Both the position numbers and the translations under genes were made by a program. From Phoronis australis (taxonomy: Eukaryota > Phoronida > Phoronidae), in NCBI GenBank assembly GCA_002633005.1, contig NMRA01000209.1:548174-612173 (forward strand): DNA of 64,000 nucleotides, in the 5' to 3' direction. Of the stretch, positions 54,028 through 64,000 are shown piece after piece. A model generated the notes under the pieces. It was not told the origin of the DNA, did not search any database, and saw only the letters and a program-made list of their open reading frames with translations. Each line of letters begins with the position of its first letter. Position 1 is the stretch's first letter.

Positions 54028-54576
54028 GTATAAACTGGAGTTAAACCAGGTTTTACTAGGCCACTGGTCTAAAAGTTAAGCCACCTTTATGAAATGCAGA
54101 TTATCTTAAAACCTGGTGTAAGTCGAGTTTAAACCAGGTTTAACTTTAAACCACGTTTATGAAATCGGCTGCAAGTGTCGACATACATGTACAAGTCGAT
54201 TTACATCCATGAAGTGAAATGAGTGCAACAACAGTGACAGGTCATCACCATAGCTGTAAGTTCACTAAGTACTGCGTGTTGCAGCAGCATGCTGGTCTTG
54301 AATAGCCAATGACTCTTTAATGTACAGTAATTCCTTTATAGGTTCTTTTCATATTATACTGACTGAATTAGCTTGGTGAGTGTTACCGACACAATACCTG
54401 TAGACAGTGCTTTTGTGTGAGGTGTGATGTTCTCTCAATCTGTCACAGGGGCGTCTCGGTGTGAGTCCAATCTTGAAGTCCATTACACTTATCACATCTA
54501 GCAGCATTGCTATTGTTTAACAAAGGAATACGTGACTTCAATTCACAGAGCATATTGGATTGTTTGCAAAGAGGTT

Positions 54577-56284
54577 TGAAAATTACTATCAGCTCAGCGG
54601 CTGGGTCTATGCAATGTACAAGACGAGATAATTGACGTTTCAACTTCAGAGTACTAGACACAATGTAACCAAGAGAAAAAATCTTTTTCTCGGGTCCAAT
54701 AAAAGCTACGCTACCCAGCTCAGTCATTTTTGGAAGTGCCTTTTACAGCTATTCAGAAAAAATCTATTTTACTATTTCCTATTGTTGTTGTTGCACTCAT
54801 TGCACTTCATCTACTGTAATCCGACTCGTATGTTGACACTTGATGTCTGATTGTTTGTATACTGATGATGTCTAATGAATAGATGAAACGTCGAATTAAC
54901 ATGATCTTTTTCATTTGTGCGGCGATTGTGTGTTTTTTGATTTGAATAGCGGAACGGGATAGTGCCGGGAACAAACCTTGAAATAGCAAAAAATTACTTG
55001 CAAAAGCGGGTCCGTTGGCAAGTACGATGATTTCACCTCGTTCGTTGCCACGTTTATATAACTGTTCTAAAGCCATAAATCTTAAAACGGAACCAAAATA
55101 TAGAACATAAGGTAACCACTTATAATCCATGAAGAACTTCCATTACCGATATTAATGTAGCGGTACTTTTGTTTAATTGTGTAAACAGAGAAGAAAAAAA
55201 AAACAAGAAAATTCAACAGGTAAAATTTGATAAAATTTAACTTAACATAAAACTTATCGCAGTATCGATGGGAAATTAATTTTATTGATTTACATTAGAT
55301 TATACTGCATTGTATAATTATATTAAAATGGAAGAGTTAAAAACATCACAGTGTTGTATAGAGATTAATAACAGAAGCATTGTGTTATTGTATAATGTAA
55401 TACAGGTGCCACCAGAATAAAACAGTTCTTGAATTCCAGTAGTTTCATATCTAGCGTTAAAATCCGCAGAAAAATCGAAAGAATAAACGAAATTCACTGG
55501 CATGATAAACGATACGCTGAATTTACCACTACAGTCCACTAAATTATATTCATTGAAAGTTTAAAAACATAACAATGGATGTTATCAATAGTCATTAACC
55601 TAATTAGTCCTCGTTTCAACAAACTCTTGTCAGTGCACATAATTGAATTACATACAATTCTCAAGCCTTTCATGCCATGCAACCAGAAGTCGTCTTGCCT
55701 GTAGTCCAATTGGTTGTATCATTAAATGAGTGTAACTGAACTAACTAACGTAAAGCTTATTGCTGCTTACATAACCAAGGTGTGGAAACAATTCCACGTT
55801 GGCACCTCTAGAATCCAGATACGATTCCTTAAACTCCAGTTCGGTACCCGAACACACCAAACCCATGGTACAAATTCCCAGATTTGTACTCCTGAAATCC
55901 ACAAACGCAACGAAAAGGCTCCCTACATGATGACCAGAGTTCATTCTCAAAGACACGAGATTCCATGACCGTGTTCCTCATTTGCGGCTAGAATGTATTT
56001 GCAGTGTTGGTTAAGAACAGCCAAAAACACTGTTGTCTGACCAGATTTACATTTTATTTAAGCTAGTATTGGGAATATGAAGGTATTTTCTCGTGTAGGT
56101 TTTTACATTCGGTATCTTCTTTGGTGCCGTTTATCCATCAACCATGGTTAAATTGCGTTGGTCATCATGGAAGGTCATCTCTATTTTTTTAAAAGATTTA
56201 TACCACAATATTAGCGCCAAATGAGAGATACTACCGTGTAATAACCCATAAAGTTATCTCACCAGTGAGATAACGATTTGGCGG
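54577..56284. other. Intergenic, nothing recognised
   Basis: AT-rich. Minus-strand frames at 55318-55539 and 55741-55956 look protein-like in composition but match no family I know and lack a clear exon chain. Confidence 0.4.
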
Positions 56285-56362
56285 GAAACAGAGGACGGGG
56301 TCGAACCCGGGAACCTAATATTGCTGGTCGCCAACTTTACCACTACACCACGCAGCGACTGA
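56285..56362 (-). repeat. tRNA-like sequence, probably a SINE head
   Basis: On the minus strand GCGTGGTGTAGTGGTAAAG resembles an A box and GGGTTCGACCC a B box, 73-nt scale overall. The acceptor and T stems pair poorly, and a short hairpin (GTTATCTCACTGGTGAGATA) follows downstream, so a tRNA-derived SINE or pseudogene is favoured. Confidence 0.5.
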
Positions 56363-58056
56363 CGTCATCAAGAGTGAAAATAGAATACTTAAATGAGCAC
56401 GCGCAATAATCGCACGTTCAACAAACCGCATTGTACTGTACTTATACGCTACGAAATATAAGACACATAATTTCCATAAAAATGATATCTTAATTCGGTG
56501 AATTTTTTCTCTCATGTCCTCTTACTTGTAAATCACCGATCTCTAGTTTGAATGCGGGTATCGTGTCGTCAGGATCTTTGACTTGAGAATTATATTCAGT
56601 TACCAGTGGTAACCTACTTTAGCAGACGATAATTTCCCGATCGAAGCTTAGCGTGAAAAAAACGTGTTTTAAGCTATAATAGTTGGTAAACTTTAATTTA
56701 TATATTCAATTTATTTCTATAATACTAAAATTTTCAATTGGTTTTGAGTAAAAGCATTATTTGACAAAAATAGCCGGGCTTTTCTTAAAAGAACACGACC
56801 TCCGACTCCGGGCCTCTGACATAGAAAGTAGTTAAAAAGCCGTGGAGAGTCAGAAAAGGTAAATCGATTCATTGCAATGGGCAATAATTCTCCAAAATCC
56901 ACTCGGGCTCTAGATAACGGGGGATAACGACTTCGCCATGTAATAATCTATATTTATGTCTCCTTTATGAACGAGTAGCTACAGTAGTGAGATTGCGCTA
57001 ATTTGCGAGATATGCCATACATCACTGGATCCTTTAACTCACGTGGGCCCAGTCACTTGCCACTTATTAAATTTAGTGACGGTCATATTTTACTGATATT
57101 TTGGCCATCTTCTTGTAGCAGTCGTTCTTGTATCACTAGGATACTTTTATATGTAGATATGAATTCGAGTGATAGATTACACGATATATAATCAACAAGA
57201 TCTGAAGATAGTAGCTAACTAAATTTCTCGGAAGAAAGTGCAGGGCTAGGAGGAGCACACACACAGAAGGAGAAATCAAAACTCTAATTGCAGACTCATT
57301 GAACACAGTTTTACATAAAACGCCTCCTGTTTGCCATTGTGTAACCGTTGGTGCGCATTTTAGCCATAAGACCTATTCATGCCAGAATTGCTCTGTTCAC
57401 TCGAATAAACATTTTTCAAGAAAACCCCTAAAAACAATCTGAAAAAATTGCATTAACAGGCATAGGTAATTAAACTTTTTGAAATTAACACGGAATTAAT
57501 CATACGTGAAGTTGATCGTCACAAGCCGACGACAAGGGAGGTTGATATGGTTGCATAACATGATGATCGTGCGCCATATGTCATCAGAGCTAAATACAAT
57601 ATAAGTTGTATTTCATAGTTTGCAAGTAAATGTTATAACATCCGCACATGTCAATTAATAATTAAAATCCAAAGCAGACACTTAATTCACAAATCAAGGC
57701 AGATGATTGTTCCAATGGCCATTTATTGAGGGAGGTTTAGCTCCATCATTGTGTTGCTGAGGCCAATCTCGGGAAATCAGTTTTCGATAATGTCACTTAA
57801 AGGGCTGCTTGCCTGTCTTTGAGTCTATTTGGTTGTTGGTAAATATAGGTTATATACACCGGTGACCTAAAGTCGTGAATATAAGCATAATAAGTGCCGA
57901 TTGTCATACTACCCAATTTCCGTTAGCAACTGCTCATTTGATGTCATGGACATATGTCAGCCTTCACAAATATACGTGTTTTGACAATCTTAATCCTTGT
58001 TTGTCTCCGTAAGCAGAGTTTTGAAACGGTCGCTGATATCGGCGGCCATTTTGAAT
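56363..58056. other. Intergenic, nothing recognised
   Basis: AT-rich sequence without recognisable genes. An isolated CCTAAAGTCGTGA at about 57866-57878 matches the ends of the element that follows. Confidence 0.45.
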
Positions 58057-58655
58057 GAGGCCCTAAAGTCGTGACCGTTTCGGTTAGACGGAAATACACG
58101 AAGTAAGACCTCACAAGTCAACTACAGTGCGTACAGTTACTCTAGATGACATAAAAATGCATTGCATTGTTTATTAATTCAGTTTCAATTGAAATAAATT
58201 GTTATAAGTTTTGCACCCAACTTTGATGTGCACAGACGTTTTCAATGAGGTTGTTCACGTAAAACGCTAAGAACCCAGCATCAATTATCGCTCTGTATTT
58301 TATTGTTTTGGCCTTACAAAACTTGATCAACCCTGGGACATTTTGATACATTGTTCAAGCTACCCCTGGAGCGCGTGTTTGAGTAAATCTGAACGATAAA
58401 TATTTTCGAAAATATATCCCAAAAATGCCCAAAAAAGTGAATTAGTGAAATATGCTGTTTTTAAGATACATTTGAAAAAAGAAGCCACTCACTCACTGTT
58501 TGTTGTCATATTGTGAATACGAACACGTCCGGGTATTCGTTTGACGTTCGTAAGCAGACGAACGCTGAAAACTTCAACGCCAGATGTCGCAGGACCGCGC
58601 AGAAGAGGAAATAAGATCGTTCACGACTTTAGGGCACTCACGACTTTAGGGCCTC
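58057..58655. mobile_element. 0.6-kb MITE with CCCTAAAGTCGTGA ends
   Basis: GAGGCCCTAAAGTCGTGA (58057-58074) is repeated exactly in reverse at 58638-58655. A second copy of the end motif (TCACGACTTTAGGG) lies just inside at 58621-58634. No coding potential. Confidence 0.65.
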
Positions 58656-58662
58656 TGACGGT

Positions 58663-58808
58663 ACAACGTACGTGTTTGTACCAGTGGTTATTATATCGAG
58701 ATTCGTGATATGCAAAAGTATTTGAATAAGGGTGAATCCCGAGTTCAAATACTTTTGCATATCACGAATCGGGATATAATAACACACTGGTACAAACACG
58801 TACGTTGT
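58663..58808. repeat. 146-bp near-perfect palindrome
   Basis: The left arm starts ACAACGTACGTGTTTGTACC and the right arm is its reverse complement, ending at 58808. About 64-bp arms with two or three mismatches flank a 17-bp centre. RNA from either strand would fold into a long hairpin. It starts 8 bp after the preceding MITE. Confidence 0.85.
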
Positions 58809-60789
58809 ATAATCTATTTATCTTATGCACCCCATTGAGGATTCTTTAAAGAAGCGGGTTTGCACAGATTGCTCCGCTTGTATCAACGATGATTGCAGAT
58901 CGCGTGACACGTATACGTGCTCGCAACATTTTTATGAATGAATTTTTGTAGCCTGCATGACACGGCAGTTCAAGTTGCATTTTACAGCAGCTATAGGCTT
59001 GGTGTGCATATCATCCTATTTTCACTATTTTCGTCAGTGTTTGGGCTAAATCTATTTCTAAGTTAAAGTTTACTTACATTTCTGACGACTTTTCTTGACT
59101 TCGTTGAGTAATATCTGTGCAGGGCTCCCAGACGGCTGATGCACGTTCAGACGCTTCTTAAAAGTGCTCCTAATTGCGCGCGGTTCTTATCATTTTTAGG
59201 TTGGAAGTATTCCGAAATTTATAATTTAATTGACAAAAATAAGTGTTTACAGCATTTGCAGCTTTACTTTACGGCTCGACGTATTTTGATTGTTTTTGAG
59301 AACGAATTTAAAAATTGACTCATATTTGACCGTAGAAAACCTCATCTGATGTGGTGCAATCGGCGACCAAAGGGTGGCATGCATTCGTATTATTTATTGC
59401 TTTCCTAATGCCATATATATTGTGCTAAGTTTGGATTTTTTTAAGTTTTCTGCTCACGTGTAAAATTTTTCGCTATACTAGGAAAAATTGTTGACAATGT
59501 TTTTATTCCCCTTTCTGTTTATTTTTGAAAACGCATATCATAATATTGGCATGAAAAACATTGCGCAAAGAGCTCAACCCAAAGTGATGCAATATATATT
59601 CTGCCTCGTGGAGTATCACTTCATGTACGCCAATCGAGGTACCTTTTGTATATATCCCATGCGCTTCGAATTCCTAAGTTTCTTTCATTTTTCCGTAGAT
59701 TTTTAAATACTTCACTCAGACTGTTCACGTGGCAGATCACATCCTATATGTATGTACTTGCACGTTAGCCTGCAAGTTTTCTCTAGTAAAAGAAACAGTT
59801 TTAAATGCGACGATTTATTACTTGAAAGAGGTAACAAAGATGAAAGCACGGATAACTTTTCATTGAACATGTAACATCTCCTGAAAATGGTTAAATAACA
59901 ACAATATTTGATATTGTAGTTATCGAGGAATCGGCAGCTGAGTTGCAGACGAGAAAATATTTAGCAAACGAAAACTGAGACAGAACTGTCATCTAATTAA
60001 CAGTCCTGTTCCAGATGTTACGATTGAGACCCGATTGTATGTTGAGCGTTATTGACAGTGCTATAATTGCACTACTTTAAACTATTTTCCAAAAGTTTGG
60101 TGATCGAACAGGCTAACGACATCGAGTCCACATTGACCTACTTTTTGAACTTTCCATGTCAGAGGTCACTGTTGAAGTAGTGCGGGACGTGAATTCGGGA
60201 AAATTTATTACATGGCCGTATATCCCTCGACTGATTCAACGCGTATGGGATAAGCTATCATATTTCTTCTAACTTTAGTGTATTGTGTGCACAAGAAGAG
60301 ATTATGGCGAGAATGAAGACATTCGTATTCAACGCGCGTTGAATATGGAAAAGTAGGTCCTCGATCCATAATAAACTTCACAATACAACCCGTATTTCAT
60401 GGCCATACTATCATGCGTATAGAATGAAACAAAAATATACAATCCTTATTAAACATCAGTTGTAATATCCTGAGCATTGCCCATGAACAACACGCAAATA
60501 AATGTTATTCCAGTTGTATGGATCGGCAATATGTTTTAGGCCATACTAAAGATTCAACTTAACCAGCGAGTGAGTCGTGTGATACTGTCTGATATTAACA
60601 GGGTAGTGACAGAAAAAAATCTGGAAAATGGTGTAGCCGATGGCTTCTTTGCTCACCAGCATTAGGTACTGTATATTAGTATCTCCCTAATTTAACACTG
60701 CCAATCAGTTTTATCCGTCGCATTTACTGTACCAAAAACCGTTAATCGAAATTTAACATATTCAGTTCAGTCAATGCCTATCGCTAATT
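58809..60789. other. Intergenic, nothing recognised
   Basis: AT-rich sequence between the palindrome and the LINE 3' region. No coding exons, RNA genes or clear repeats recognised. Confidence 0.45.
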
Positions 60790-61262
60790 AATCTACAGCT
60801 TGGGGCCCGACACAAAACCGGGGCCTCACCTCGTACGACAGGCCCTAAAAGGCCTATCAACAATTTCGTCCGGGGAGACCTGGAGCAGAAACTTGGAACA
60901 CGTGGTGAAAACAGATGAGTGTAGCTGAACAATTAACTCAACGGGAAATTGTGGCGGACGCGGAGGAGATCAAGGGGAGGCTGTGGTGACCAGGGCCACC
61001 ACACTTCCTATATCCTAATCACCCTGAGAAACTTTTTCACTGTGATATATATTTATTGAAGGATAAACAGAACATACAAAGAAATAATAACAAACCCAGA
61101 AACCGCGAAGCATTATATCTGGGTTGTAAACAATTCATAAATGAAACTTATATACATAGAGGTATATACAATTAAGTAGTATCTAAAATAAGTATTCCAA
61201 TACTTAGACATGCTATTACAGATATATAAAAACAAAAATATTTACAGATTCATGTAGGGAAA
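60790..61262 (-). mobile_element. Probable 3' UTR of the LINE
   Basis: Noncoding sequence directly downstream of the RT stop codon in transcript sense. The part next to the stop is AT-rich; the more distant part (60800-61010) is GC-richer with CGGGG and CACC tracts. The exact 3' terminus and target-site duplication were not identified. Confidence 0.4.
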
Positions 61263-63998
61263 TCAGATGCAACAATATTGATAAACGGTATATAAAAATT
61301 TGCTAACGTTGCTTAGGAGGAATTCGTTAAGAACAAAGTCAAGGTTAGGACTACCATTCAGTAATAATGTAACTCTAGTAGGGATATTATTACAAGAATT
61401 GAGAGCGTTAACAACTGATTGGTTATCATTGAGTGCACGAAAGAGTGAGTCTCTCAGGGATTCGATGAGGGGACATTTGAAGAAAATATGAGGATAAGAT
61501 TGATGGTCACCACATTTACAGTTTGGAGATACATTACTAAAGTTGTGCCTGAACTTGTCAGAGTTGAGGAAAAGGCCACATCTTGATCTGTACAATGCTA
61601 TTTCGTTATCGCGGGTAAGGGAGAATTGAGTCAAGGGTGTTGAGTTATCAAAATTATGAAAAACAGTTCTAAAATTATTTTTTATACTCGTAAAAGAGTT
61701 GCTTTCCTTAACAGAGACTGGAAGAGAATTCCAGTTGTTGATGCACATCATGACTGTAGACCTTCTGAATGCCTGACTGAACGACGGAGGAATTGCATAT
61801 GGGGTGGAGAATCTCAAATCACTACGATGGCCTTGTCTAATATATAGATCAAATATTTTTTTGACAGACACGTTGTTGACATTGTTTATTACCTTGAACG
61901 TAAATGTGGTCATGTGAAGATTGCGTCGAGTAGACAGTTTGGGCCACTTGAGATTATTCAAAACCTTAACACTATTGGATCCCCTGTAAGCTCCAGTTAT
62001 GAGTAAGGCGGCTTGATATTGTAACTTCTCCAAATGTTGGAGTGCACCCGTATTGGCAGACTGATATATAATATCACAATAATCAATGTGTGGAAGTACA
62101 AAGGACTTGAACAAAACTTCTAAATGTGTAGAATTCAGATGACGAGAGACAAGCTTAAGTGGGTTAATTAGTTCCTGAGTTTTTTGTACGAGCTCCCGAA
62201 CGTGAGGGGTGAATGAGAGTTTTTCATCTAACAGTATACCCAGATGTCTGTGCGACTGTTTTCTAGGAATGATTTCATCATTAAGTTTAAGGTCATAAGA
62301 CGGGTCAACAAGGAAGAGAGCATTAATAGATTTGGAGAAGGTAAGGTCAACGCTTTTTTCTGGTTTAAAATTCATTCTCCATTCTTGTGACCAATAGCTT
62401 AGTTTATTTAAGTCGTGTTGAAGCTGCAAAGAACATTCAGGGCTGCTCCCTGCGAAGGGGTAAAAAAGCGCCGTGTCATCTGCATAAAGGTATGTGCTAC
62501 ATGACAGGTTATCAGGAAGGTCATTAATATAAACCAAGAAGAGAAGAGGGCCCAATACGCTACCCTGCGGTACACCTGCGTTTACAAATCCAGGATGGGA
62601 TAAAATTGAAAGTACGCCATCGACACGAACACTGTATGTTCTTTCGGAGAGATATGAGGTGATCATGTTTAAAAGATTACCAGTAATGCCATAGGATCGA
62701 AGTTTGTGAAGTAGAAGGTCGTGAGGGACACAGTCGAAAGCAGAAGCTATATCTAGAAAAATGGACCTGACACTCTCTCCCTTCTCAAAATGTAAATGAA
62801 TCTCATGTACTATTTCAACAAGTTGTGCCACGGTGCTGTTCCCACGCAAAAAACCAAATTGACGATGATAGATCAAGTTGTTTTGTTTGAGAAATGTAAG
62901 AATACTTTGAGCAATGATCTTCTCAAAGATTTTGGACAGGGTGTTAAGTAATGTTATTGGGCGATAATTTGAAATTTCAGTTTTGGAGCCTTTTTTGTGT
63001 ATGGGGACCATAATTCCATGTTTCCAAGAAGACGGATAAATGCCTAGCTGAAGAAGTTTGTTAAACAGATTGGTCAGGGGCATGGTAATTTCGTTGGCAA
63101 TCATTTTGATCATCTTGCTGGTTATTAAAGCTGTGCCATCATTCTTATTGGGGTCAATTTCATTGAGATACTTCCGGACATCAGTTTGATTAGCCGGGAT
63201 GTCAGACAGTTGATTGAGACAACGTTCACGAAGAAAGGGAAAGTTACTTACTTCAGTTGGTGTAATGTGGCTTTTGTTCGTGAAAAATTTGAGAAACAAA
63301 TCACACTTGTCACTACTACGTGAGGCTAGGTTACCATTATAGTTGATGACAGGATAGGAGGATTGCTGTTGACTGCCGCGTATTTTATTGATGATGTTCC
63401 AGTATTCTTTGGAATTCTTGCTTGCGCTGTTAATTTGTTGAAAAAGCTTGTGTCGGTGATCAGCTTTGGCTTGATTTACTAAAGTTTCAACCAGACGTGA
63501 CTGCTCCTTGTATCTGTTGTAGATTATAGTGTTGTTAGATCTTCTGAAAGAGCTGTAAAGTCTGTTTCTTGTGCGGATTGCCCGTTTAACATTACTGTTG
63601 AACCACGGTTTGCTGTTGTGTTTAATTATCTTTTCAGTTGATGGGATGTTGTTTTTTAAGATTTCATAGAGAGTACTAGTGAAGAGTGAAACAGTGTCAT
63701 CAATGTCGCCAGTGTTCAATATGGAATCCCAGTCAGTGTTGGTGATATCCTGACGCAGTTTATCGGTGTCGACCTGATCATATTTCCAGTTGGTTCGAGT
63801 GGTGTGTTGCTCTTTAACCGGTTTTTTAAGTGTTAGAGTGGTTTCGATAGTGTGGTGATCAGAATTGCCAACAGGAGGTAGTACAGAACATGAGTCAATG
63901 ATACTCAAATTGTTTGTTATACACAGGTCAATACATGAATGAGAAACGTCGGTGATACGGGTTGGCTCATTAATTAGTTGTATGCAGTCATTAGACAA
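61263..63998 (-). mobile_element. Non-LTR retrotransposon (jockey/CR1-like LINE), ORF2 3' part
   Basis: The frame is open for 911 residues and runs off the window, so the element is truncated by the edge, not by decay. It begins near the end of the apurinic-type endonuclease (SDHH at residues 46-49). A reverse transcriptase follows: RPITLLNTLSKIFEKII (about 346-362), the first catalytic Asp in LDIASAFD (416, 422), AGVPQGSVLGPLLF (474-487) and the YADD box (505-508). A C-terminal CxC-x7-H-x4-C knuckle (CKCGDHQSYPHIFFKC) is typical of this group. No stops or frameshifts occur, suggesting recent activity. The 3' UTR runs leftward to about 60.9-61.0 kb. Placement within the jockey superfamily (CR1, Daphne, Crack and relatives) is not resolved by eye. 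Confidence 0.96.
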
Positions 63999-64000
63999 TA

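Larger units (their letters stand above)
52620..54172. mobile_element. TIR element, copy 2, containing nested elements
   Basis: Left end TAGCCGATTTCATGAAGGTG (from about 52622) and right end CACGTTTATGAAATCGGC (about 54172) are inverted repeats. TGCAA borders both sides and also separates copy 2 from copy 1. Unlike copy 1 it carries a 0.4-kb nested element (about 53617-54027). Non-autonomous by lack of any transposase. Confidence 0.7.

Noticed and set aside
54807-55130. 107-codon minus-strand frame
   Set aside because: No motif of any transposon or host family could be identified; flanked by repeat-like sequence.
55318-55956. Two minus-strand frames with protein-like composition
   Set aside because: No recognised family and no convincing donor/acceptor pair; left unannotated.

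Overview
This is metazoan nuclear DNA, AT-rich, with short exons, roughly 0.2-3.8 kb introns and many small transposable elements. Gene content (KRI1, PEX3, a secreted C-type lectin, a thrombospondin type 1 exon, a THAP-domain gene, a jockey-type LINE) suggests an invertebrate, most likely marine; the sequence alone does not let me name the phylum. The window has two sized N gaps (17874-18437 and 41740-42462) and single Ns at 44737, 46544, 49667, 50583 and 51625, several of which sit at duplicated contig ends.

Left third (1-31.8 kb): two complete, conserved housekeeping genes stand head to head. KRI1 (ribosome small-subunit biogenesis) runs leftward in 17 coding exons from 19734 to 270 and encodes 739 residues. 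PEX3 (peroxisomal membrane-protein import receptor) runs rightward in 11 coding exons from 19878 to 31671 and encodes 368 residues. Only 143 bp separate the start codons, and this shared promoter holds two adjacent ETS-type sites. All intron phases could be reconciled. Two KRI1 introns use GC-AG boundaries, and the 3' end of KRI1 exon 5 with its donor is repeated twice more in the adjacent intron. The introns carry minisatellites and inverted-repeat elements, two with clear target-site evidence (17237-19176 with a 9-bp duplication; 27253-27817 with long terminal repeats).

Middle (31.8-49.2 kb): a repeat-rich interval with a three-exon leftward gene for a small secreted C-type lectin (34430-39073) whose second intron contains a decayed lectin exon; a lone leftward thrombospondin type 1 repeat exon (45326-45499), the visible part of a larger unplaced gene; a pyrimidine-rich satellite around the second gap; and a rightward two-exon THAP-domain gene (47881-48906) whose DNA-binding domain seems to lack about nine residues.

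Right third (49.2-64 kb): almost entirely repeats. There are two tandem copies of a TIR element, one carrying a nested 0.4-kb element that the other lacks, plus an extra 1-kb block between single Ns that looks like a misplaced duplicate contig. A CTAAAGTCGTGA-ended element, a 146-bp near-perfect palindrome and a tRNA-like sequence follow. The window ends inside a leftward LINE with an open reverse-transcriptase frame of at least 911 residues. I saw no convincing new molecular system; the best leads are structural.
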